Shown here piece by piece: positions 43,527-51,873 of a stretch of 64,000 nucleotides of DNA (position 1 is the stretch's first letter; each line of letters begins with the position of its first letter). The notes below the pieces were generated by a model. That model had not been told where the DNA came from and did no database searches. It saw only the letters and a program-made list of their open reading frames with translations. The DNA is from Romboutsia_C sp015668195 (GTDB taxonomy: Bacteria > Bacillota > Clostridia > Peptostreptococcales > Peptostreptococcaceae). The stretch is from assembly GCF_015668195.1 (NCBI RefSeq), contig NZ_JADPFC010000001.1, positions 868,001 to 932,000 of the forward strand. Reading direction: 5' to 3'. The position numbers and the translations under genes are program-made.

Positions 43527-44078
43527 ATGATAAATGGATTTTTTATATGGGACAAAGTAAGTAGTATAAATGGTAACAAAGCGAGTGTTGTTTTAGATAG
43601 TGATAAATCCTTCAAGGATGGCACAGTTGTATTTTTCACTAACAATGGTAGACCAACTGTACATGCTCTAGTTGAGAACCTAAGAGTTGAGTTGAATATG
43701 TTGGATCAAACTGATGAAGAAGTATGTCAATTAAAATTAAACAAGCTTATAGAGGAATTTAAAAGTGAACAACAAGAACAAATAACTTTAGAGGAACAAG
43801 CTAATAAAATATCCATTTTAGAAGGTGAACAAGAAACACAAAATGAAGAAATATTATCTAATATGTTAGCAACAACAGAAGTATTTGAAATGATATTAAC
43901 GATGTCTGCACCTATGAGTGTTGATATAGAAAATAAAAATAAAAATAAAAATTTAGGAGGTAGTAGTATGGTAGAAGTATATGTAACATTAATATTAAAG
44001 GGAGTTAAGACAATAGATCAAGTTCCAGCGATAATAAGAGATCAAGTTCAAACACAATTGGATTTATTAACTAAGTAG
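43527..44078 (+). CDS. Tail-end protein fused in frame to a CD1375-like small protein
   Basis: Residues 1-147 are a small beta domain (GFFIWDKVSSINGNKASVVL) plus a coiled coil. An asparagine/lysine-rich linker (NKNKNKNLGGSS) follows, then a 36-residue module, VEVYVTLILKGVKTIDQVPA. The linker is encoded by AATAAA repeats and a perfect ribosome site, so the last module can also be made separately from 43968. The fusion looks like loss of a stop codon between two genes. Confidence 0.65.
   Translation: MINGFFIWDKVSSINGNKASVVLDSDKSFKDGTVVFFTNNGRPTVHALVENLRVELNMLDQTDEEVCQLKLNKLIEEFKSEQQEQITLEEQANKISILEGEQETQNEEILSNMLATTEVFEMILTMSAPMSVDIENKNKNKNLGGSSMVEVYVTLILKGVKTIDQVPAIIRDQVQTQLDLLTK
43968..44078 (+). 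CDS. Internal start: CD1375-like 36-residue protein
   Basis: TTAGGAGG (43953-43960) stands seven bases before the ATG at 43968, within the longer frame. The product (MVEVYVTLILKGVKTIDQVP and on, ending LDLLTK) resembles short phage proteins of the XkdX/CD1375 kind, usually a gene of its own after the tail fibres. Confidence 0.6.
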   Translation: MVEVYVTLILKGVKTIDQVPAIIRDQVQTQLDLLTK

Positions 44079-44100
44079 GACCAGGAGGTTCTTTTTTATT
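44077..44100 (+). terminator. Terminator after the tail module
   Basis: AGGACC pairs with GGTTCT around AGGA, followed by a T tract that begins right after the stop codon. Confidence 0.7.
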
Positions 44101-44193
44101 GTAAAAAAATAGGTAATTATAACGTAAAATATGAATATAATTATAATAGAAACAAAATATTAATATAACCATAAGAGAGAGGAGTTGTCTAAA

Positions 44194-44511
44194 ATGGGAG
44201 AATCAATAAATGATATATTTTTTAAAAATAAAACCAAGGATAGTATAGATTTAAATTTAACAAAATTTGGTGATTTTACTAAAATATCAATTTTAGACAA
44301 TAGTCTAAAAGGAGATGCAAAATATAAATACTACGTTGGACCTGTTATAGAGGAGTGTAAACAATATATTTCAAATAAACTAGAAGTCAATATATGCAAA
44401 TTTTATAGCAAATCAGAAGATAAGACTATTATAAAGACACTTAAAACTAGTGATGATGTAGAAGATTTTGAAAATTATATTAAATCATTAATTAAGAAAA
44501 AGAGACCTTGA
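44194..44511 (+). CDS. Unknown 105-residue protein, possible accessory gene
   Basis: I choose ATG 44194 with AGAGAGGAG upstream; an earlier TTG at 44185 is too close to that site. The protein (LTKFGDFTKISILDNSLKGD, then YVGPVIEECKQYISNKLEVN) is alpha/beta and unrecognised. It has its own leader and terminator between the tail genes and the second recombinase, so it may be independently expressed cargo. Confidence 0.6.
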   Translation: MGESINDIFFKNKTKDSIDLNLTKFGDFTKISILDNSLKGDAKYKYYVGPVIEECKQYISNKLEVNICKFYSKSEDKTIIKTLKTSDDVEDFENYIKSLIKKKRP

Positions 44512-44526
44512 ATGTCTCTTTTTTTA
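44498..44526 (+). terminator. Terminator of the 105-residue gene
   Basis: AAAAGAGAC (44498-44506) pairs perfectly with GTCTCTTTT (44514-44522), then T residues. Confidence 0.85.
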
Positions 44527-44611
44527 TGCTTAGAAAATAAAAAATATTAATTAAGTTATAAGTTAGTAACAATCTTTATATAATGCAATATAGTAAGGGT
44601 GGTTAATTGAT

Positions 44612-45535
44612 ATGGCAAAGAATAAAATATGCATTGAAGGAAAAATCAATGAACAAAACTTAATGGCTTACAACATGTATAAAGGTCATAATGAATTAAA
44701 AGGAATATCCGAGAAAACTATCAGAGGATATGAATATGATCTTTTTCAATGGTTTAGATTTCTCAACACCTATCAAGAGGATAAAACTTATAAGGATGTT
44801 ACATCTGAAGATATAGAAGAATATCTTATGTTCTGCAAAATGAACGGTAATGAGGCATCTAGAATTCAAAGAAGAGCAGCATGTATAAGTAGTTTCTATA
44901 TTTTCTTAAGAAAGAAAAAGAAAGTAAAGGTAAATCCTCTTGATGATGTAGAAAGACCTCGTAAAAAGATGTTTGTTAGAGAGAAGCATTTTTTAAAAAT
45001 GGACCAGGTAGAAGAATTAAAATCTAAACTTCCAGAGTTAAATAATATTGTTGCTGAAACATTTGTATTACTTGCAATCAATACAGCAGCTAGAAGAAAT
45101 GCTCTAAGAAATATAAAGTGGACAGATATAGACTTTGATGAAAGAGAGATCTATGTTATAGAGAAAGGTCCAAAAGAAGTTACATTGTATATCTCAGAGG
45201 ATATAAAAAATAAACTTCTAAAGCTAAAAGAATACTACGAGGATAATAATATAAATCTTCCGTATGTGTTTATTACAAAATATCATGGTAAGTATAAGCA
45301 AGCAGGAGAAGCAGCAGTTTCTAAATGGGTAAGACAAGCAGGGTTACTTATAGGTATACCTAAATTAGCTCCTCATAGTCTTCGTAGAACTGCAGCAACT
45401 CTTTTATATCATAATGGGGTTGATTTATGGACAGTATCTAATATATTAAATCACCAAGATACTTCAACTACTCAAATATATTTACAGACTAATAAGAAAA
45501 AATTAAAAAACATTAAAGATAGTGTTAATTTATAA
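44612..45535 (+). CDS. Second tyrosine recombinase (XerC/D-like)
   Basis: The 307-residue protein has a SAM-like N-terminal domain (ISEKTIRGYEYDLFQWFRFL) and a complete catalytic set: Arg in TAARRNALRNIKW, HxxR in HSLRRTAATLL, His and Tyr in LNHQDTSTTQIYLQT. It lacks the AP2-like arm-binding domain of the 8.7-kb integrase. Encoded between tail and lysis genes with its own terminator, it might resolve dimers, invert or integrate DNA. Its target is unknown. Confidence 0.88.
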   Translation: MAKNKICIEGKINEQNLMAYNMYKGHNELKGISEKTIRGYEYDLFQWFRFLNTYQEDKTYKDVTSEDIEEYLMFCKMNGNEASRIQRRAACISSFYIFLRKKKKVKVNPLDDVERPRKKMFVREKHFLKMDQVEELKSKLPELNNIVAETFVLLAINTAARRNALRNIKWTDIDFDEREIYVIEKGPKEVTLYISEDIKNKLLKLKEYYEDNNINLPYVFITKYHGKYKQAGEAAVSKWVRQAGLLIGIPKLAPHSLRRTAATLLYHNGVDLWTVSNILNHQDTSTTQIYLQTNKKKLKNIKDSVNL

Positions 45536-45539
45536 ATTT

Positions 45540-45569
45540 AAGGACTAGGTATTTACCTGGTCCTTTTAA
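45540..45569 (+). terminator. Terminator of the second recombinase gene
   Basis: AAGGACTAGGT pairs with ACCTGGTCCTT (one G-U), then T residues. Confidence 0.85.
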
Positions 45570-45583
45570 TATGGAGGTATTGT

Positions 45584-45871
45584 ATGGAGCAAATGATATC
45601 TGAATTTGCAGGACTTGGAATAGTGGGGTTAATAGGTGGATATCTATTTACAACTTTTATGAAAGAGAGAGCCGAAGAACGTAAAGTAAACATGGAAAAT
45701 CAAAAAGAAGATAGAGAGTTATTTAGAAAGTCAGTCGAAACTTTTACAGAAACTTCAAAAACATATGCAGAAAGTATAACAAGTTTAACTATTAGAGTTG
45801 AAAATGTAGAAGAGGGTGTAACTAGAACAGAATCAAAAGTAGATAAAATTTTAGAAAAGGTTGGTGTATAG
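45584..45871 (+). CDS. Holin, BhlA/UviB-like
   Basis: The 95-residue protein has one N-terminal membrane helix (GLGIVGLIGGYLFTTFMKER) followed by a charged coiled coil (SITSLTIRVENVEEGV), the layout of BhlA/UviB-type holins. It lies directly before the amidase gene and should permeabilise the membrane at lysis. TGGAGG precedes the ATG. Confidence 0.8.
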   Translation: MEQMISEFAGLGIVGLIGGYLFTTFMKERAEERKVNMENQKEDRELFRKSVETFTETSKTYAESITSLTIRVENVEEGVTRTESKVDKILEKVGV

Positions 45872-45872
45872 T

Positions 45873-46679
45873 ATGAAGATAGCGATAACTGTAGGGCATT
45901 CTATTTTAAAGAATGGAAATTGTACAAGTGCTGGTGGATATGTACAAGAATATAAATATTGCAAAGAATTAGCAACATTAATAGCTAACTACCTTAAACA
46001 AGAAAAACATACAGTAGATGTTGTTGTATGTCCAGAAAGACAATTTAATAAAGCATATGAAGAAAAGGCATATAAGCTTAGTAAAGTTAATAAAAGAGGA
46101 TATGATTTATTGGTAGAGTTGCATTTAAATGCTTTTAATGGATCTGCTAAAGGAACAGAAGTATTGTATTATTCAGATAGAGGTAAGCCATATGCTCAAA
46201 GAGTAAATGACAAGTTAGATGATATATTTATTGATAGAGGTATAAAAAAGAGAACTGATTTATACATATTAAGAGATACAGATTGTCCTGCAATACTTGT
46301 AGAAGCTTTCTTCTGCGATAATAAAGAAGATTATCAAAAGGCAGATGAAGCCCATGAAAAAGATTTAATAGCTAGAAAGATAGCAGAAGGTATTTTAAAT
46401 AAGAACTTAGACATACAAAATAAGAAGTATAAAAATTGTATCTTATATGGAAATGATATAGATAAAGTTGGCGCAGAAATAATTAGTTGGTCTAAAGATG
46501 ATTGTATTGTTAAAAATGTAAAAGATCATATAGCATGGGAAGGAACTAATCTATTTGTTATTGGTGGTCCTGCTAAACAAGAATTAGATAAAATGAATAC
46601 AAAAGAAAAATATACATCTATAGCCGGTTCAGATAGGTATGATACGATAAAGAACTGTTTGAAATTTGTAGGTAAATAA
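45873..46679 (+). CDS. Endolysin: N-acetylmuramoyl-L-alanine amidase with CWB2-like C-terminus
   Basis: Residues 1-175 are an Amidase_3 zinc hydrolase (first His in IAITVGHS, later His in LLVELHLNAF, catalytic Glu in ILVEAFF). The C-terminal part (about 180-268, FVIGGPAKQELDKMNTKEKY, then SIAGSDRYDTI) resembles a cell-wall-binding repeat 2 segment, used by Peptostreptococcaceae to anchor proteins to wall polymer. I choose ATG 45873; an upstream TTG at 45861 overlaps the holin gene. Confidence 0.88.
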   Translation: MKIAITVGHSILKNGNCTSAGGYVQEYKYCKELATLIANYLKQEKHTVDVVVCPERQFNKAYEEKAYKLSKVNKRGYDLLVELHLNAFNGSAKGTEVLYYSDRGKPYAQRVNDKLDDIFIDRGIKKRTDLYILRDTDCPAILVEAFFCDNKEDYQKADEAHEKDLIARKIAEGILNKNLDIQNKKYKNCILYGNDIDKVGAEIISWSKDDCIVKNVKDHIAWEGTNLFVIGGPAKQELDKMNTKEKYTSIAGSDRYDTIKNCLKFVGK

Positions 46680-46830
46680 AGTTATAATAAAAAAACTAAT
46701 AATTTTAATTTAGAATATTTGACTTCAAAATATATTTATGATAAAATAATAAATAATCCTTGTTATTTGTAATGTTTTTATAATGGGAATAGATTATTTA
46801 TATTTATTTTTTATTAACATCATTAAACCA

Positions 46831-46876
46831 AAAAGAAGTTATTATTCCTAAGTAGAATAGTCACTTCTTTTTTTAT
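46831..46876 (+). terminator. Terminator after the endolysin
   Basis: AAAAGAAGT and ACTTCTTTT form the outer stem, with an inner pairing ATTATTC/GAATAGT, then T residues. It lies in the 435-base spacer 46680-47114, which holds no gene I can support and marks the end of the recognisable phage genes. Confidence 0.75.
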
Positions 46877-47037
46877 AAATAATTATATTTCAAAAATAAT
46901 ATATTAATATATATAAATAAATTTATATTGTTGATTGTTGTCAAATATTGTTATATTATACTATTAATAATATTATAATTTCCAAATCGTAGTGTATGTT
47001 TTTACAATCTACAAATTGTATAAGTTAACGACCCTAG

Positions 47038-47080
47038 AAAAGAGACTGTTATTATTTTATACAGCCTCTTTTTTATTTTA
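47038..47080 (+). terminator. Second hairpin terminator in the post-lysis spacer
   Basis: AAAAGAGACTGT pairs with ACAGCCTCTTTT (one mismatch), followed by a T tract. Confidence 0.65.
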
Positions 47081-47114
47081 ATATAAATTAAAAATTTAGT
47101 ATGTGGAGGTAACC

Positions 47115-47483
47115 ATGGACATATTTTGGATAATAATTATTGTATTTGGAACCTTGTATTTTTTTATAAAATGGCTAATTGATTTAACTGATAAAGTTAA
47201 AAAGAAGTTAGAAATCAAAAACACTAAAACAAATGTCGTTCCCATGAAAGTTGTTAATAAATTTTTTGTGGAAGGGAAACTTGAAAAGATAGGTGGAAAC
47301 ATATTACCATCCAAATATCCTGATTCCTATATTATAGAATTAAAATATAAAGATTCTTATTATAAGATTAATGATTATGAATTATACAATAACTCAAATA
47401 TAGGGGATACAATAAGTTTACAACTTATTAATAACATAGATAAAAATGGTAATATTATTAATTCTAGTATAAAAAAAATATGA
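47115..47483 (+). CDS. Membrane-anchored small protein, 122 residues
   Basis: I choose ATG 47115, four bases after GGAGGT; an in-frame GTG at 47103 precedes that site. One N-terminal membrane helix (MDIFWIIIIVFGTLYFFIKW) is followed by a basic linker and a beta-rich domain (YIIELKYKDSYYKINDYELY). Unrecognised. It converges on the secreted-protein gene and shares its terminator. Confidence 0.65.
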   Translation: MDIFWIIIIVFGTLYFFIKWLIDLTDKVKKKLEIKNTKTNVVPMKVVNKFFVEGKLEKIGGNILPSKYPDSYIIELKYKDSYYKINDYELYNNSNIGDTISLQLINNIDKNGNIINSSIKKI

Positions 47484-47518
47484 GCCGACAACTATATAGT
47501 TATCGGCTCATATTTTTT
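47474..47518. terminator. Bidirectional terminator
   Basis: ATATGAGCCGA (47478) and TCGGCTCATAT (47503) pair perfectly, with ACTATATAGT folding in the loop. A and T tracts on both sides serve the two convergent genes. Confidence 0.9.
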
Positions 47519-48383
47519 ATATTCTAATATAATTGTATTGAGCTACATTTACATTTTTTAGATAAGATAAAGTATATCCTGCAACTTTTACAGCAGATGA
47601 CCCTAGGTTAAATGCTGCTAATATTGCTATTACAGTGTTAAGGCCAGGAACTGCTGCAACAGGACCTATATATTCTAAGAATGCTGCTAGAATTTGCCCT
47701 ACACTCACTCCAGGGCTTAGAGTACTTGCAATATTATTAACATTTTCTCTACCATTTTTTATTTCTTTGTATAGTCCAGCAGTATAACCTGTGTTCCAAC
47801 TTGAGTTTTTATACCATGTCTTACTCTTTCCATAATAACTTGTAGCATGCATTTTATATTTTGATTTATAGTTTCCTCCTTTTTTTACATAAAAACTAAA
47901 TGGGTCAGGTCCCCCTGTTCTTATAGGTCTAACTTCATAGGATTCAGCATATAAGGAAGATTCATTATTTTCATTTTCTAGATTTTCACTATATTTCTTA
48001 ACATTTTTTAAATAATCTATAATAATACTATTTTCTACATTACCAGCATTATCATATGTTGTGACTCTTAACTGACCAGTAAAACCGTTACCTTCCGTTT
48101 TGAATTCCTTAGTTTTAGCGATTAATTTAAATTCGTCTTCTGTTCCAAACTTGGAGATAAAATCTTTTTTTACTTGTTCATAAAGATTTTCATTTGAGAA
48201 AGTATTGATTGATCCTCCTAACAGCAAATCTTCATTAATATACTTTTCCTCATTAATTCCCTGACTTAACACTAAATTATCACTTTTTGAGATTTCACCT
48301 GCATAAACAATATTTGCTATAGGTGTAAAGATCATTGATGAAACAATTCCCATTGCTATAATTTTTGATTTTCTTGATTTCAT
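47517..48383 (-). CDS. Secreted protein with hydrophobic C-terminal region, bacteriocin-like
   Basis: A signal peptide (MKSRKSKIIAMGIVSSMIFT, cleavage near NIVYAGE) starts this 288-residue protein. A soluble middle part follows, rich in Tyr, Lys and Ser. The end (about residues 225-275) holds two hydrophobic helices (SVGQILAAFLEYIGPVAAVP and TVIAILAAFNLGSSAVKVAG). That layout recalls secreted pore-forming or bacteriocin-type proteins, but I cannot assign a family. AGGAGG precedes the ATG. Confidence 0.65.
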   Translation of the reverse strand: MKSRKSKIIAMGIVSSMIFTPIANIVYAGEISKSDNLVLSQGINEEKYINEDLLLGGSINTFSNENLYEQVKKDFISKFGTEDEFKLIAKTKEFKTEGNGFTGQLRVTTYDNAGNVENSIIIDYLKNVKKYSENLENENNESSLYAESYEVRPIRTGGPDPFSFYVKKGGNYKSKYKMHATSYYGKSKTWYKNSSWNTGYTAGLYKEIKNGRENVNNIASTLSPGVSVGQILAAFLEYIGPVAAVPGLNTVIAILAAFNLGSSAVKVAGYTLSYLKNVNVAQYNYIRI

Positions 48384-48886
48384 GAACTTTCATTCCTCCT
48401 GTAAACTAATATTTATATTGTAAAGCAGTATAACATGACAAATTTATACAGTAAATTATTTTTTATCGCAATTTTCAACAATATAATTGACTAAGTAAAC
48501 TAAATTTTATAAACAATTTGAATGTTGAAATTCTATTGATAATTACATAAAATTTCTTGATGAGTATTTATTTTTATTGATACCTTTAATTGATATGCAC
48601 AAAAACTGACCGAATAAAGGATATTCTCATAAATGTAGCCACTTAAGAAACATATATAACTAGAATTACTATTAGAAATAGATTCATTGAGTTAACTTAA
48701 AATAAGTAATTTTATTTCAAGTTAATCAAACTATTTTGGAATTGGAAAATAATTGAATATTTTGTATAATATAATCAAAGTTTACAATTGTTATATAATG
48801 TAAAATAATAATACATCTGATAACATATAGATAAAATTAAGAATTTGAAGGTTAGATTAACATAATCAATTTGTAGGGGGATAAGA
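48384..48886. other. 500-base non-coding spacer
   Basis: This is an AT-rich divergent region between the secreted-protein gene and the small membrane-protein gene. It contains an imperfect inverted repeat (TTAACTTAAAATAA and TTATTTCAAGTTAA, near 48693-48727) and probably both promoters. No gene seen. Confidence 0.5.
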
Positions 48887-49075
48887 ATGAAAAAACTAAA
48901 AATAATTAGCATCATAGCTTTAATTTTAAGTACAATTTCAATGATTTGGGGTATTGGTGTAGTATGTTACTATGTTGAGAATTTGTTTATTCGAGGAACA
49001 TCAGTAGCTATTTTAATTGCATCATCTATATTTGTATCGAATACAGTAGGATTGGTATTTAAAGAGTCAAAGTAA
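48887..49075 (+). CDS. Small two-helix membrane protein, 62 residues
   Basis: Two hydrophobic segments (ISIIALILSTISMIWGIGVV and SVAILIASSIFVSNTVGLVF) follow GTAGGGGGAT. Unrecognised. Its place opposite the secreted bacteriocin-like gene makes a protective (immunity) role possible but unproven. Confidence 0.55.
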   Translation: MKKLKIISIIALILSTISMIWGIGVVCYYVENLFIRGTSVAILIASSIFVSNTVGLVFKESK

Positions 49076-49153
49076 TGCAAATTCCAATTTATAGAGTAAA
49101 TTTAGTGAATAATATTAATATATTGCGAACAATTTACAGTAAATTAGAAAAAC

Positions 49154-49207
49154 AACCACATCTTAGGTTTGGATACCTTGGAAATACTAAGGTGTGGTTA
49201 TTTATAT
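49154..49207 (+). terminator. Terminator of the small membrane-protein gene
   Basis: AACCACATCTTAG pairs with CTAAGGTGTGGTT (one G-U) and is followed by ATTTAT. Confidence 0.75.
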
Positions 49208-49333
49208 ACTATAATTATTACGAAGTAAGCTAACATAGTCTAATAAAATACATTTTTCATACATATTTTTATGAAAATCGACATACATTGTATTGTATAC
49301 TCATAGTGATTTACATAAAACGGAGGGGAATAT

Positions 49334-51220
49334 ATGAAAATAAGCAAAAAGTTATTAGCTTTGGGGTTGTCTTTCTCAATAGTTATATCTAATGTACCAG
49401 GAGCATATGCTTTATCTAGCATTGATAAAGTTCAAGGTAAAGACAGATATGAAACTGCAGCTATGATAGCAAGTAAGCAAAATTACAGTACAGCTATTTT
49501 GGTAAATAGTGATAAATCATTAGCAGATGGTTTAAGTGCTAGTGGATTAGCAGGAGCAGTAGATGCACCTATATTATTAACTAAAAAAGATAGTATACCT
49601 GGCTATACTCTTAATAAGTTAAAAGGAGTAAATAAAGTATACATAATAGGTTCAGAAAGTACAGTAAGTAAAAATGTTGAAGAGGAATTAAAATCAAAAG
49701 GTATAGTAGTAGAGAGATTAGGTGGAGCTGATAGAATTCAGACTAGCTATAATGTAGCTAAAGAAATAAGTGAAATAACTAAAGTAGATAAAGTTATTTT
49801 AACAAATGCATATAAAGGTGAGCCCGATGCAATGAGTGTTGCACCAGTAGCAGTAAGAGATAATGCACCTATAATACTAACTAATGGGCAAAGTATACCA
49901 TTTAATGCTAAGGATATAGAGAGTTATGTTATTGGTGGAAAAACAAATATGAGTGATAACTTAGTTCAAGATACTAAGTCAGAGAGATTAGGTGGTACAG
50001 ACAGATTTGATACTAATAAAAAAATAATAAATAAGTTTTATCCTGGAGTTAAAGAGTTCCATATAACTAAAGCATATAATTTAGTTGATGCATTAACAGG
50101 ATCTACAATAGCAAAAAATACTCCGATTGTATTAGTTCACAACAACAGTGATAAGAGTATTTTAAAAGGAGCTACAAAAGTTACTGCTTTAGGGGGAATA
50201 GATCCATCTATAATACAAGAATGTATAAATGCTGTTAATGGAATAGTTTTAAGTGGAAACATAGAAGTACACTTTATAAATGTTGGTCAAGGGGATGCTA
50301 CATATATAGAAATGCCTGATGGAACAGACATACTAATAGATGCTGGAGAAAGTAAATATGGAAGTACTGTAGTAAATTATTTAAATAGTCAAGAAAAAGG
50401 AATGGATTTAGATTATTTAATATCTACTCATCCAGATGCTGATCATGTTGGAGGTATGCAAGAGGTATTTAAACAGTTAAATGTTAAGAATTTCTACTAT
50501 CCTGTAGATGCACCACATAACACTCAAACTTGGAAGAATGTTCTAAGCTTAGCTAATACAGAAGGGTGCAAAATACTAGACTCTAAACCAGGTACAGTTA
50601 TAAGTGGTGGTGGTGCAACTTTAAAATTCATTCACCCTGCAAAAGATTATAATGATAATAACGAAGATAGTGTAGTTGGATTATTAGACTATAATAATAC
50701 AGAGGTACTATTAACAGGAGATGCTGAAGCTATAACAGAGCAAGACATGGTTAGTCAAAATCTAGTTCCAGATGTAGATGTATTAAAAGTAGGCCATCAT
50801 GGATCTAATACTTCTACTACACAAGAGTTTTTAAATAAAGCTAAGCCAGAACATGCAGTAATAAGTGTTGGAGAAAATAGTTACGGACATCCGACTCAAA
50901 ATATATTAAATAGATTATTTGGTATAGGTTCTAAAGTATGGAGAACAGATAAAAATGGCCATGTAATTATGACAAGTAATGGTAACAATATAGATATGAA
51001 GGCAGTAGCTGGTGGTCCTCAGACTCAACCAGACACTCCAGATAATGGAGAAGATAATCAACCAGTTGAGAAAGCAGTTTATGCTAATGGTGGAAGTAGC
51101 TCATCTAATAAGTATCATAAAACAGCAACAGCACATGGTATGAAAGGTGCTATAAAAATGACAGAAAGTGAAGCTAAGAAAAAGGGCTACGTAGCTTGCA
51201 AGACTTGTTTTAGAAAATAA
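49334..51220 (+). CDS. Secreted CWB2 / metallo-beta-lactamase-fold protein
   Basis: The 628-residue protein has a signal peptide (cleavage near PGAYA, residue 26) and three cell-wall-binding repeat 2 units (about residues 30-300, each with a GxDRxxT-type motif such as GKDRYETA, GGADRIQTS, GGTDRFDT). A ComEC-like metallo-beta-lactamase domain follows (STHPDADHVGGM, then VGHHGSNTS). The end is a short HMGxxKMTESEAxxxGYxxCKTC metal-site-like segment. It is a wall-anchored extracellular hydrolase; a nuclease role is plausible. Cargo or host origin is uncertain. Confidence 0.9.
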   Translation: MKISKKLLALGLSFSIVISNVPGAYALSSIDKVQGKDRYETAAMIASKQNYSTAILVNSDKSLADGLSASGLAGAVDAPILLTKKDSIPGYTLNKLKGVNKVYIIGSESTVSKNVEEELKSKGIVVERLGGADRIQTSYNVAKEISEITKVDKVILTNAYKGEPDAMSVAPVAVRDNAPIILTNGQSIPFNAKDIESYVIGGKTNMSDNLVQDTKSERLGGTDRFDTNKKIINKFYPGVKEFHITKAYNLVDALTGSTIAKNTPIVLVHNNSDKSILKGATKVTALGGIDPSIIQECINAVNGIVLSGNIEVHFINVGQGDATYIEMPDGTDILIDAGESKYGSTVVNYLNSQEKGMDLDYLISTHPDADHVGGMQEVFKQLNVKNFYYPVDAPHNTQTWKNVLSLANTEGCKILDSKPGTVISGGGATLKFIHPAKDYNDNNEDSVVGLLDYNNTEVLLTGDAEAITEQDMVSQNLVPDVDVLKVGHHGSNTSTTQEFLNKAKPEHAVISVGENSYGHPTQNILNRLFGIGSKVWRTDKNGHVIMTSNGNNIDMKAVAGGPQTQPDTPDNGEDNQPVEKAVYANGGSSSSNKYHKTATAHGMKGAIKMTESEAKKKGYVACKTCFRK

Positions 51221-51256
51221 AAAAATAGGGGTTATATCCCCACCTATTTTTTTATG
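51219..51256 (+). terminator. Terminator of the CWB2-MBL gene
   Basis: AAAAAAATAGG pairs with CCTATTTTTTT, with GGGG/CCCC nearer the loop. Confidence 0.85.
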
Positions 51257-51321
51257 TATTTATTAGTATGTAAAAAATTGGTATAATTATAGTTGACATT
51301 GATTAGTAAGGGGAAAATAAT

Positions 51322-51738
51322 ATGTTTGGATTTGGTAAAAAGAAAGATAAAAATATTCCGGTTGAATTAAAAGACTTGAATAAAAAAAGTTTAGAAACTC
51401 ATATAGAACTACAAGAAAAGGTTAAGGAATATTTATTAGAGGGAGAAACAGTTATTGTAGATGGAAGATTGGAATTTAAAAGTTACTTCGCTACAGAGAA
51501 GAGAATAATAATCATACAAGCTATGAATAAGAAGTTAAAAGGCATACAAGTTGATTCCATTTATTATAACAATATCGCTTCTGTAAAATATAGTGAAGGA
51601 ATAATAAAAAAATTAAACTATGATTTAATAACTATAGATTTAAAAGGTACTATACAAAAATGTATGATACAATTACCAAGTGTAGTTACAAAAGAAATGT
51701 ATAGAATAATAAATGAATATATAGCGGTTAATGCTTAA
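51322..51738 (+). CDS. Bacterial PH-domain-like protein, 138 residues
   Basis: After a basic start (FGFGKKKDKN), the protein shows a beta-strand pattern typical of bacterial PH domains (EGETVIVDGRLEFKSYFATE, RIIIIQAM, ISKVKY-like SVKYSEG). No membrane segment is present. Function unknown. TAAGGGGA precedes the ATG. Confidence 0.6.
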   Translation: MFGFGKKKDKNIPVELKDLNKKSLETHIELQEKVKEYLLEGETVIVDGRLEFKSYFATEKRIIIIQAMNKKLKGIQVDSIYYNNIASVKYSEGIIKKLNYDLITIDLKGTIQKCMIQLPSVVTKEMYRIINEYIAVNA

Positions 51739-51741
51739 TTT

Positions 51742-51772
51742 AAGTAGGTCTAGATGACCTACTTTTTATTTA
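51742..51772 (+). terminator. Terminator of the PH-domain gene
   Basis: AAGTAGGTC pairs perfectly with GACCTACTT around TAGAT, then TTTATTT. Confidence 0.88.
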
Positions 51773-51873
51773 TTATAAAAAATTTAATTGGACAGGTAAG
51801 TTTCTGCACACAAACTCATAGTATGTATTAGAAATGAGTAAAAAATATATGAAAGTATAAGAAAGGAGTAGTT

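Noticed and set aside
48600..48615. ACTGAC at 48607 as a right-end arm site close to the end of the phage genes
   Set aside because: It is a single copy with no matching core repeat nearby. The 56.6-kb cluster has two copies plus a variant and an 18-bp core.
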